A DNA stretch of 64,000 bases, taken from positions 62,001 through 126,000 of the forward strand of contig JAYMGJ010000157.1 of assembly GCA_037178675.1 (NCBI GenBank). Reading direction: 5' to 3'. A program made the translations under genes and the position numbers. The DNA comes from Scleroderma bovista. Taxonomy: Eukaryota > Basidiomycota > Agaricomycetes > Boletales > Sclerodermataceae. The notes beneath the pieces were generated by a model that made no database searches, was not told the DNA's origin, and worked only from the letters and a program-made list of their open reading frames with translations. Below, piece by piece: positions 54,857-64,000 of this stretch (positions within the stretch are counted from its first letter, which is position 1; each line of letters starts with the position of its first letter).

Positions 54857-56158
54857 CTACCACTCACAATAGTAGTACTCGTCAATCAAAGGGACCCAAT
54901 CTTTCATTACCGCGCCTACTAAGCTGAGAAGGGGCACGTGAGCTACCCTTTCTATCAACGATTCAAGCTTCGGTCTTGAGTGGAGAAAAGACTTAGATCA
55001 TGCAAATCGAAGATAAAGAGAAGCGAACCGTGTGTATAGCTCCCATACGGAACCCCGGAGGAGATACCAGGCCAAATCACGATCTCTACGAGCATATTCG
55101 TCTCGCTCGACGGAAGAGGATGCGGATGGTGCCCTGCGCAAGTTGCGAGACAACAAATCAAACGCAAAGGCAGTCACAAGAGCACGATCCCTGTGTTTCT
55201 TTGCGCTTAACATGGTAACTAGGCACCATCGGTGAGCCAGACCACTGGAGAGGGAAGACACATACCGTATATCAAAGGCCTAAGAATGTAAATGCCTTCT
55301 GCGATCCAGTCCTGGACAGACGTCAGGGGCTTGACAAGCTGAAGGGAAGGTCTGACAGAAGATGTAGTGAGAGCCTTAGGAAGAAGATAGTCTTCGACGG
55401 AAGTATCAGAACGACCAGGTGGTGGTGGGGTTAGCATCAGAGAGCTAGGTTCCAATGGTATGTGGTTGTTCTTGAAATGGTCTGGTGTGGCAGGTGGAGA
55501 AGCCAAAGGAGTGGTTGGGGCAAGAGTAGGTGAAGAGTGAATTGAAGAGGGTGAAAGGGACGCGGGGTCGAGATCACGTTCTGGGATGGGAGGCGACACG
55601 AGTGGTCTGCGAGTTATTCTGAGTAAGGCGAGACGGAGAGCAACCCTGGAGGATGGCGATGAGCTCAGACACCGGGAAAGTGGTGAGGATAACATACTTG
55701 ATAGCCTCGATGATGACAATCCCCCGCCACCTGTTCTTGTCAGAAAGCTTGCGTCGCATTCCCATTTCGATGAGAAGTTGAGTAAAATGGATGAGCTCGA
55801 GCACCCTTGCTACCCATGTGTAAGCCTTGTCCTTGTCGCACCAAGCGCGGGTGTATTTGGTATGGAGAGGGAGAGGAAGAATGGGCTTCCACTTGGGGTC
55901 ACTCTGCACGATCCTCGCAAGTAAGGTATCGTGATACAAGCTGGTGACATTGAGCAAGGCAGATACTGTAGGGGCACATGTCACTGGGTATGTACGTATT
56001 TCAACAGCAACACGACGAACATGCCTCGGACGCTAGTTCAGCATCCTTGAATCTTCCGGGAAGGAACCAGGTGATGGATCTGAGGGAGGATTCCACTGAA
56101 GAAATGGTCGAGACGTTTCTGACAAGGAAGTCTTCGTATTTCGCCAGAGCCGAAGACA
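54857..56158 (-). CDS. PEX16: PEX16, peroxisomal membrane biogenesis protein
   Basis: Pex16 is an integral membrane protein that helps import peroxisomal membrane proteins, with Pex3 and Pex19. The start MSSALAKYEDFLVRNVSTIS (56158) continues with SSLRSITWFLPGRFKDAELA. The exon at 55574-55970 reads LLNVTSLYHDTLLARIV and WVARVLELIHFTQLLIEMGM, then NRWRGIVIIEAIKYVIL, which is highly characteristic. A Pro/Ser-rich loop (55400-55600) precedes DWIAEGIYILRPLIY, and RRDRDLAWYLLRGSVWELYT precedes the end, PKLESLIERVAHVPLL and MKDWVPLIDEYYYC. The stop is TAG at 54857-54859. Four or five small introns interrupt it. Its head lies close to that of the divergent gene at 56408, leaving about 250 bp of shared upstream DNA. 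Confidence 0.9.
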
Positions 56159-56407
56159 TGAGCGTCGTCGGTGGTCGAGAGCAGACAATGCGGTCGTCTT
56201 CCCACGGGGGAACCCACTTGTCCTCGTCGACGCGCACCGTTCAATACCGAGGCTAATGTTTCTGCACTACGTACTCACTTTGTATATAGACCGTCTGGTG
56301 TTTTACTTCAGAAACAAAAGAAAATTTTCTTATGTACCGTTTGATCAGAACAACGAGGGCAACTCGTGCCCGTACATATACTTGAGGTCTTTTTTTGTCT
56401 GACCTCC

Positions 56408-58176
56408 ATGTCGTCTAGCGCCATCTCCCTTCTTCCTCTCGACTACCTCCAAGCAAGTCCGGTCAGAGGTCAGCTTGAGCCTCACGATGAGGCATCAACC
56501 AAGCCTGGTTGGCGTTTTCTTCAGTGCACAGACACCCCCAACGAGCTCAAGGTGAGTCCTTTACCCGACAAATACACATCCCACACATTCCGTTCTTCTT
56601 CCAAGGTGTTGCTTCCCCCACGCACTGCCCAGTTCTATGCCATTCTCTTAAAGGCAGAGCTCAACGAACTTGCAAAGAAACGCGATGCTTCCTGGGAACG
56701 CATTCTCGACATCCGTCGTCTCAAGGATCGCATGATCAGGAAATGTCAACGCCTCGCTCATGCTTACTCTGTTAACAATTTAGTAGCACGCGTTCCGTTC
56801 CTTACCCTTCATGCCCCGTCCGACTTCCGCCTAAAAGAAATGGAAAAATGGATTCGACACCAGGAGGGGGCTGATGCAGTGTTCAAGAAAGTGATATCCT
56901 CCGATGGAATCAAACAACGCTCTTTCTGTTGCGATCGCTGTGCAAACCTGGTTCCTCCTAACCACACCGTGTCACATCGTCGGTTGTCCACTCACTCAGT
57001 CCATTCTCGCCGGTCGTCGGTATCAGACTGGGCGTACAAGGCTGCCTCTTCCGCTACTAAACACGCCAGTGTGTCCAGAGAAAGTTTTAACAAGTCGTCT
57101 TCCTCTATGGGCTCAGTCGCTCTGCACGAAGCCAAGTCGCAGGAAAGCAGAGCTCAGCAAGTTCATGTGCACGAGCACAGTAGTATTCGAGATACAAGAG
57201 AAACAATGCAAAGCAGGGCCCATGAATTTCGCTCAGAAGAGGACCACATTCACCGCTCTTCGCAACAGCATCAGAGCACGTCTGTTGATGCAAGCGTGTT
57301 CATCCTCGAATCCAAATTCCAACAAAACAAACGGGACATGCATGTCATCCCAGAGGACCCTCACGAGTATAGCACCACTCGTAGCAACCATTCCACCGTC
57401 GAGAACCATCACGAAGTGGAATCGACTGGCCGACTATCCATCATTTCCCCAGACCCACTGCCCATTCCATGCAACGGATCCTTGTCGGCCGCTTTCAAAG
57501 ATATGGTTACCAGTCCTGTGGACATTGACTATCAGGGTGTAGACGCTGACCATGGAAAGAAGTCCCCATCGGAGGGTTCTCGCTCCCCTCCTTCGGAGGA
57601 GGAATCAGCCGATGGCTCGCGCGCAGAGAATCCACGGAGAAGAAGCAGCCTCAAACGCAGCAACTCTGAGCTCCGCATGAGCATGGCATATTCGACCAAG
57701 ACTGTATCCTGGGCCATGGATCGTGATTGGTCGCAACAGTTGTCAAAATACCATGATGCTACCCAACAAGTAGATTTTGCTGGTAAGTTATTTCCGCTTT
57801 GTCGTCGTATCAACCCAGCACATTAAGCGAGTCGATAGATCATGAATGGGGTGTAGTTTGTGATAAATACAAAGAAGAGCTTGCTGGCTTGAGGGCGTTA
57901 CGTCGCAATGTCACTGAGACTTTATCCAAGCTGAAGCTGGAGACCGAGAAACTTCAGCGTGAAGATGAAGTCATTCGTGATCAAGAAGACAAGTTACGTG
58001 CAGGGTTCGAGCAACTAGAGCAGAAACATGACCAGTACAAGGAAAAGGGTAAGTGGTAGTTGGATCCACGAAGATGCGTTGATTACTGATCAGGCTCGTC
58101 TGTAGTTACTGCCGTATTCCACGAGACTGAACAAGTGCTTGCGCTTTGCGGCACAAAACGGGACGGCCAAACTTAG
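56408..58176 (+). CDS. Coiled-coil protein of unknown function
   Basis: Three exons, 56408-57782, 57839-58048 and 58106-58176, join in phase to 551 residues. The start MSSSAISLLPLDYLQASPVR is preferred over an in-frame ATG 14 codons upstream, because the latter lies in a pyrimidine-rich leader. Residues about 75-150 form a helical region (LLPPRTAQFYAILLKAELNE). One CDRC pair occurs near residue 190. A long Ser/His-rich region follows, then a basic RRRSSLKRSNSELRMSM, a likely phosphorylation target. The second exon encodes a strong coiled coil (YKEELAGLRALRRNVTETLS through LEQKHDQYKEK). No membrane span or enzyme motif. I do not recognise a family; a scaffold or cytoskeletal role would be a guess. 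Confidence 0.8.
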
Positions 58177-58296
58177 GCTTGATGTGCAAACGTGTGCACT
58201 CTTATGTACTAACTGTAATATGCGTCCCAAACGATGTTCCTTTTCAACAAGATGGAGCGTACAATGTGGCTCCCAAAGCCGTGACAAATCTGCTTG

Positions 58297-60610
58297 TCAT
58301 AGTTTAGGTTTGTGGTGTCTCTTCGATTGTACCCACCAGTATCGCACTAGGATGGCAAAGCCACATTCCACAACAAGGACCAGCACAATGACTATTCCGA
58401 ACCAATAATAACCTCCAGAGGGTGTCGGATTGTCGATGGTATTCCGCGGTGTGTGGATGTTCATTGAGAACAGACCTTGAGGATACAAATCATGAAACAT
58501 CATCCTTAGAGAGCAAGTTGACAACATACCAATAATCGGTCCTGGGACCAGTGCCGCAAAACTGACAAGCGACAGAGTCAGAACAGCTTTGTCAGAACTA
58601 TTGTTCGTATTCGACACAATTGTCCTGAGCCGAGAGAGGTAAGCAGGATACGATTCGCTTAGGATGTGCTCATAATGAGAAAGGGTTTGCTGCAGTGCGA
58701 GAATATGATCTTTGGAAAGATGAGCCAATGGGGACATCTGAAGACCAAACTATGCACCTTGAACATCTCCCATATACATGGCTATTTCCACGCCCTCATT
58801 GTGAACAACTTTCCCATTGCTCAGATACCTTTTGCGTATCTGAGACACTATCTCAGATTTGGATGCCAGCAGTCGGGTCAAGGATGTAACCAGTCGTCTC
58901 ATACGCGCCATACGCCTAAACGCTATCGAAGTGGCGGCTCGCATCGAGGTGTTACGAGATTTAGAAGTAGAAAAGGCGCCTTGTAAAAAGTATTTGACTC
59001 TCCGTTTCAGATGGCGGAATGCCAAGGGCATCGTAAGACGAGGCATTGAAAACCGAGGACCCGCTTCAGGGGCAGCCTCGGCCTTCTCGATTTGTGAGAA
59101 TGATGGTACGTTCTCTACCTCCTTTTCGGCAACAGTGCCTGTAGAATGCTTTGAATCGAAACCACCAGAGCCACCAGAAAATGAGCTTTCAGTCAGTTCT
59201 TCATTACCAAACAGGATAGTTTCTATGGCAGCGACATCATGTTTGATTTCCTTCAAGATGGGAAAAAAGGAATCTACGACTGAATCCAGAAGGCCGTGAG
59301 CAATCCAATCTAGTTCAATGTCAGTCGTCATATTCGTGAAGTGAAATTAAAACACACCGCTGGACATGAGAACATTATTCTGGAGAAGCTGGACCCTGGT
59401 CCTCACCCGCTCTATATGTTCTGAGGAATGTAGCTGTAGCATTCTGCCAGCTGACAAACCCGTTGGTTGGACGCACCGGATATGTCAGTGAAATGAAACT
59501 GGTTCGTTCAAATAATTTTAGTTGGGTAGTTTTAATGCCTTGGAAAGCCCAAATGACCAACCGTGCATATTCCTTCTCGAAATACAACTAAGTACATGTT
59601 GGCATCTCCGATCGACCCTTCATCACCTTGATATGTATCATTTCGTTGCATGAGCCGCTCGCGAGTGCGACTTTCCGTGGCTCGGAACACAATAAATTGA
59701 TAGCCTAGCTTGGGAAACCACTCAAGCTTTTCCCGCGTATCTCTCTGGAGGATATCTTCCAGTGTCAATGGATGAAGATGGAGTAGCTGACAAGACAATA
59801 TTAGAAGGAATACCGTGCCGAAAAGAAGTGACTCGCTTTTCCGATAGCACGCATATCATCCCAAGTAGGACTGGCAATATCGAGCCACCAAGCATTGGGT
59901 GCCCGCCCAGTGAGAACGGCTGTACCAGGTCCACTTTGCCTAACTGCCTTCTGTTTGTCCTTCAATTGCCTCCTGGTTGGGATGTCAACGAACGACAAAG
60001 GATAGCTGTGCGGTGGCGAGATGTTGGTAGAAACACTAATACCTAAAGAGGGGTCGGTGGGTCGGACAGCCCTCTTGCCCTTTCGCTTGGCTGCTTTCTT
60101 GAGCGCATTCTCGAGCGTACTGAGCACGTGGGGTAAAGAAGATCCATGAAATACGAATGGAGCAGAAGAGTGACGACCTCCATGGGTCATCTCAGGAGGA
60201 AGGTAAAGAACGAATTCCCGCGGTATTTGTCTTGCTTCCTGCCGTGCTCGGATGCGGGCACTTATGGCACGTTCTGAGGCAACGGATGTGCTGATAGAAG
60301 TTGATCGTGTCTTGCGTCTCCTGCCAACACGGCGGACATGGGGATACACGGAAGAACATTGGGAGTGCGAAGAAATTGACGGGCTAGAAGACGACGAGGC
60401 AGATGAATTTCGCCTGGCCCAGCGGGAGATGGCTTGCTCAACCACAGCTGCCAAAGCACCTATTCCGGGAATGAAGGTCGAGGCAGAGGTCGACGTGGAT
60501 GTAGAGGTGATTGACTGAATTTCGGGTATTCTAGGGATATGTTGACGATCACCGCGATAAATGTCATCCTCTGTTTCTGGGATATCGGAATGGGTCTGCG
60601 AGGAAGTCAT
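58297..60610 (-). CDS. CorA/Mnr2-type magnesium transporter
   Basis: CorA-family channels carry Mg2+; fungal Mnr2-like members act at the vacuole. The proposed start MTSSQTHSDIPETEDD (60610) begins a Ser/Thr- and Arg-rich N-terminal tail. The soluble domain shows AWWLDIASPTWDDMRAIGK and LHPLTLEDILQRDTREKLEW, a family hallmark, then YQFIVFRA. A long linker with GSGGFDSK follows, then the helix ISFRRMARMRRLVTSL-like segment (58750-59331). Two C-terminal membrane spans are visible, AVLTLSLVSFAALVPGPIIG and YYWFGIVIVLVLVVECGFAI. The selectivity signature after the first span, normally GMN, reads SMN (LFSMNIHTPRN). The exact start and about five introns are not all fixed. The family call is firm; the vacuolar location is inferred. 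Confidence 0.85.
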
Positions 60611-60850
60611 GGAAAGAGTAGGGATTGGCGTAGAAATACAGTGATCTGGAAACACAATGACCGAAGTCTGATGCTACACAGTGCAGTGCTTATTCATGAT
60701 GGTAAAAAGGCATCAAAGGACAAATTCCCACAACCTGCAACTAGCCTGGCTTGATCGAGCTCCCTGAACTCCCCCGCAATGCCGAGCAGTAAGCCATCAT
60801 TTGAGACCTTCGAACTTGTAAGTAGCTCAGGTAGAAGCAAATGTACCACA

Positions 60851-61635
60851 CTAAACGACCTTGCATTCACTTTCAGCGCCTGCAAGTAACCTTTCCCATT
60901 GTCCGTCATGCCAAGCAGCTATTCTCCTCCATTCATCGTCATGGAGCACCTTTTTGAACCAAAAGAGGCGACATGCAGCGATAATATCTGCATAGGAGAA
61001 GGTATCCCCCATGAGCCACTTTCCATCGGTCTTGTCATACCACCTCTTCGTCATCACAAATGCTTTCTCCAAGGTAGACCAGTGTTTGTCTCGTTCAGAA
61101 CCTTCTGGGGAGAATTCTGCGAGCTTCTGGTTGAAAGACTTTTCCCTTGTAGTGATATAATGCTCCGCGCTAGGCTCCCTCATGATCTCCACAGTGCGCA
61201 CGGCAAGAAATTTGATGGCAGGCATGAGCTGGTCGGTGTGTATGTCGGCGAAAACACGAATCAAACCCTCAGTGTCCTTCGGAAACACGGGTTTCTCTGG
61301 GTATGTGTTGTCGAGATACACGGCTATCTCAAAGGAATCGGTGACGCAAGCACCAGTGTTGGGATCGTGGAGGACTGGCAGGGTATAGGTCTCGCTGCCG
61401 TCAGCGAGCCTACCGGGGGCGGCCCCGATCTCTTTCATTCTAGGAGCTATATCTGGGAGTTCTAACCAGTCAATCTCGAAGGGAAGGCCTTTGTAGCTCA
61501 GAACAAATCTGCCCAAGCGTTTATTTTTGGCGTATCGATTAACACCAAGGTGACTTGCCTTGGCTTAGCGGTATTGGGGGACCAGTAGCACCCTTCAGCG
61601 TTGGACGGTATATCATAGAGGACGAGAGGTAACAT
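60851..61635 (-). CDS. Glutathione S-transferase (fungal etherase-like type)
   Basis: Two exons, 61559-61635 and 60851-61508, join in phase to 244 residues, starting MLPLVLYDIPSNAEGCYWSP. The intron between them (61509-61558) starts with GC and ends with AG; splicing there restores NTAKPRFVLSYKGLPFE. The N-terminal thioredoxin fold shows the glutathione-contacting cis-proline (YTLPVLHD) and the ESS-like DSFEIAVYLD. The C-terminal helical domain has DGKWLMGDTFSYADIIAACR with its conserved aspartate. The length suits a single GST. Related basidiomycete enzymes conjugate glutathione to aromatic or lignin-derived compounds; the substrate here is unknown. No signal peptide, so cytosolic. Confidence 0.88.
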
Positions 61636-62207
61636 GGTTGACAGATAACCGTGCTGATATGGCTAGGGAACGACCCCGACCTCTTTAAATCTGTGGAGAT
61701 TGCATCCATCAAATATGCACATGGCGTTGGGGTCCCGACAGAAAGCAGAGGACCGCAATATTACTGATTGGTTCAAACCGAAGTAACCTGAAATGCGTAG
61801 TGGTTCCTGGTATTTTCCCTGCAAAGGGAATTCGGCAACGCCGGATTTCGAGTCTATCGGTACCTACATATAGTCGTCTATCAACGCTCAAGCCAAGCCG
61901 CGTATATGTGGTATCAGGTCGCGTCCAACTCTACACGCCGTTGTGCAATTGAATGCAATTTGAGTGAGACCTGTGGCTGATTGGTAACTGAGGCAGCAAT
62001 GATAAATCAGTCGAATCTTCGGGCACCGAAGTGTCCGGTAGCAAATGTTGTTGAAAGGGAACGGTGCGTCGAGGCCGCTCTCTGATTACCCAAGGAAACT
62101 GCTTCGACTCTCGACGAGGTGGACTCGCTCAAGTGCATCCAAGTCCCGCTTGTGGATTTCACTCTTAGGGCCAAAGCATAGCATTATCATCAACTAAAAT
62201 CTACCCT
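61636..62207. other. Intergenic spacer
   Basis: Lies between the GST start and the end of the DUF2235 gene. Only a 60-codon unsupported frame. Nothing recognised. Confidence 0.45.
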
Positions 62208-64000
62208 TTATAATGTCTTCAATATAGCCCCGACATGGTTTTCATGAGTGAGCCATGTAAACAAGCCATTACTCTCCAGTTGTTTAGTAACATCCGAGTC
62301 TGCGTTTGTTGTGATTTCAGTCCGGACGTGGACCTCCTGCTCAAAATTTCCAAACAAACTAACAACATCCCTCGCCACTCCCCGTATAGGGGTAGTTGCA
62401 AGAGTGTCGATCCGGGATGTCCCTTTTGATTCGCTGAGGTTACCTTTCTCAGGGACATAGGGCCAGTTCTTTTGCATTTCCTCTTCCAAAGGGAGAAGCT
62501 GACAAACCAGAGAAGGATTCTCCTGAATGCACTGAACCAACTGTGGAACTAGCCGAACTTGCTCGAGAACGGATGGGTGAACAGTTTCATGTGTAAGATC
62601 ATCCGTCTTTGTGGGAAGATTACGAACGTGTTCTTCGGCGAGCATGAAGATCCCAGTGCAGGGGCTGTTGATAGCGTTGGCAAGATACGGACAAGGCCGA
62701 AAGTCATCAAGATACTTACTCATGAGGAGCCTGTTTTCCCCACGGGGCTACTGGATCAGGTAGCGATGCGACGTATTTAAGATCCACAGACAACATGTTC
62801 TCAATGTTGGCCTTTAGGGTGTCATTGATTTATGGATTTGATAATACGGCAAATAACGAACCATCATCCAGGTCAATGTCAAGTCAGATAAGTCATGATC
62901 ATGCCAACCACCTCCGATCTGAGCAGTAGTGGTTAGTAAATTACAACGAGAAACATACGACAGGAACACACGTCGGAATGTGACCCTGTGCCAAATGCGT
63001 CAGTAAATTTCATCAAGCTTAGGAAGCCGCTGTTTGTGTCCTTTACCTGCGAACCAGCACTGTCACAGAAGTGTCAAAAGTTTGCCATGAGATGAATGCA
63101 TTTCCCCTCACCTGTTTAAGGATCTGTCCTTTCTTACGGCCACGCTCAGTCTGTTCAAATTTAGCGCACTCCTTCCCATCCGGCAGATATCAGACATGAA
63201 CTGGAATAAACAGAATAATTTGTGCATACAAAATCGGCTCGCGTTTCATTGATGGCCAGTGCTTGGTATGCTCTTTCGATGTGGTCCCCAAGTACCGTAT
63301 CGGGGAATCCAAAAATGGACTTAGTCGAAGGGCACTTGTGAGTGATCTCCTCAGGCAATCCGAGGGAGCCCACGGTGTCAAAAACGCCAATGCACCTAGG
63401 AACAACTCAAAAAGCATGTTGCAACATTGCCTTCTAGGTCTTACTTGATCGAAAAGATGTTGTTGCCAAAGTCGACCCTCTGCTTCCCACGGGAAGTGTG
63501 CGACGTCCACGGATCAATCTGTTTCTTTAGCTCTGCGATTTCTGGAAAGTGTTCAGCCGCAACCTTATTAATATACACTCTAAATCACCGTACAGACCTG
63601 TAGGGTCAGTAGATTTGCCTAATTTTTGATATATAACAAAAATTTCTGCAAAATGATCCATATCCGTTTTGTCCAATACCCCGATGGCTCCCTGTCTCCG
63701 AGGAGTCAATCCACCACATACAAACATCGACGATATTCGTCACTCACAATGAACATGGCCACCATCCTTGCAGTATACGCCCCCTGTTCAGATCAGCGAC
63801 GACAACAGATGATAGATGGCGCACTACATACTCTAGAGAAGCCGAAGAGGAAGATCTTCGATACATATTATTTCATCTTTCACATATGGTCAAGATGATC
63901 TTACCTCATCGCCACGTGAATAGTTTCTGATGATATGGTGATATGAGTACTGCATAGTCGACAAAAGCCTGTAACTCACTGCGCGATAAAAGCATAGGCC
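62208..64000 (-). CDS. DUF2235 alpha/beta-hydrolase (5' end beyond the window)
   Basis: DUF2235 proteins are predicted lipase-like or peptidase-like hydrolases common in fungi. Reading leftward from the window end: SYHHIIRNYSRGDE, then the nucleophile elbow IFLFGFSR-GAYTARMVAMF (about 63832-63854 and 63770-63800, with the Ser nucleophile in GFSRG), then GAIGVLDKTDMDHFAEIFV then IYQKLGK, then VGSLGLPEEITHKCPS then FGFPDTVLGDHIERAYQALA, a GGGWHDHDLSDLTLTWM-like part near 62860-62930 with the probable catalytic histidine and aspartate, and DLKYVASLPDPVAPWGKQA. It ends at THENHVGAILKTL (62208). Around ten short introns break it up, and several were placed only approximately. The start lies to the right of the window. 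No signal peptide can be judged. Confidence 0.82.

Overview
The window is nuclear DNA of a basidiomycete fungus, most likely an Agaricomycete. The evidence is a KDZ-type transposase beside a TET/JBP-type dioxygenase, a FunK1-type kinase relic, many introns of about 42 to 56 bp, and a closing run of compact intron-rich housekeeping genes. Everything was read by eye; no database was searched.

Layout. Positions 1-8.4 kb hold a decayed KDZ transposase gene (+), a field of 17-bp minisatellites folded into a palindrome of about 1.4 kb, a TET/JBP-like dioxygenase gene (-) and one unrecognised ORF. Positions 8.4-15.2 kb hold two elements with long terminal inverted repeats and several tandem or degenerate repeats. 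Positions 15.2-41.5 kb are one old Ty1/copia element on the minus strand (called Copia-2 here), split by later insertions. These are a solo-LTR-like element (17.3-19.4 kb), a second copia element (Copia-1, 19.46-29.48 kb) and a third (Copia-3, 31.24-41.06 kb). Copia-1 itself carries an 8.6-kb LINE in one LTR. Copia-3 itself carries a 3.5-kb hAT element and a 1.2-kb solo LTR. Target-site duplications confirm most of these nestings: CTCCC, CTAGG, TGTGCAGC, GAGTC and the LINE duplication. Positions 41.5-44.0 kb hold two sister solo LTRs, a Tc1/mariner-like transposase gene and a lone LTR with its polypurine tract.

From about 44.0 kb to the end the window is ordinary gene space. In order it holds a conserved membrane protein, a FunK1 kinase relic, a Ser/Thr-rich single-pass membrane protein, a Rab4-type GTPase, an RBM39-like splicing factor, PEX16, a coiled-coil protein, a CorA/Mnr2-type magnesium transporter, a glutathione S-transferase and a DUF2235 hydrolase that runs off the right end. 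These are independent housekeeping genes, not a cluster with one shared function.

Two patterns run through the transposon half. All thirteen premature stops that I could place in a known reading frame are TGA, as expected if CpG sites decay by cytosine deamination. In several places, notionally removing a younger insertion together with one copy of its target duplication rejoins the older reading frame exactly.
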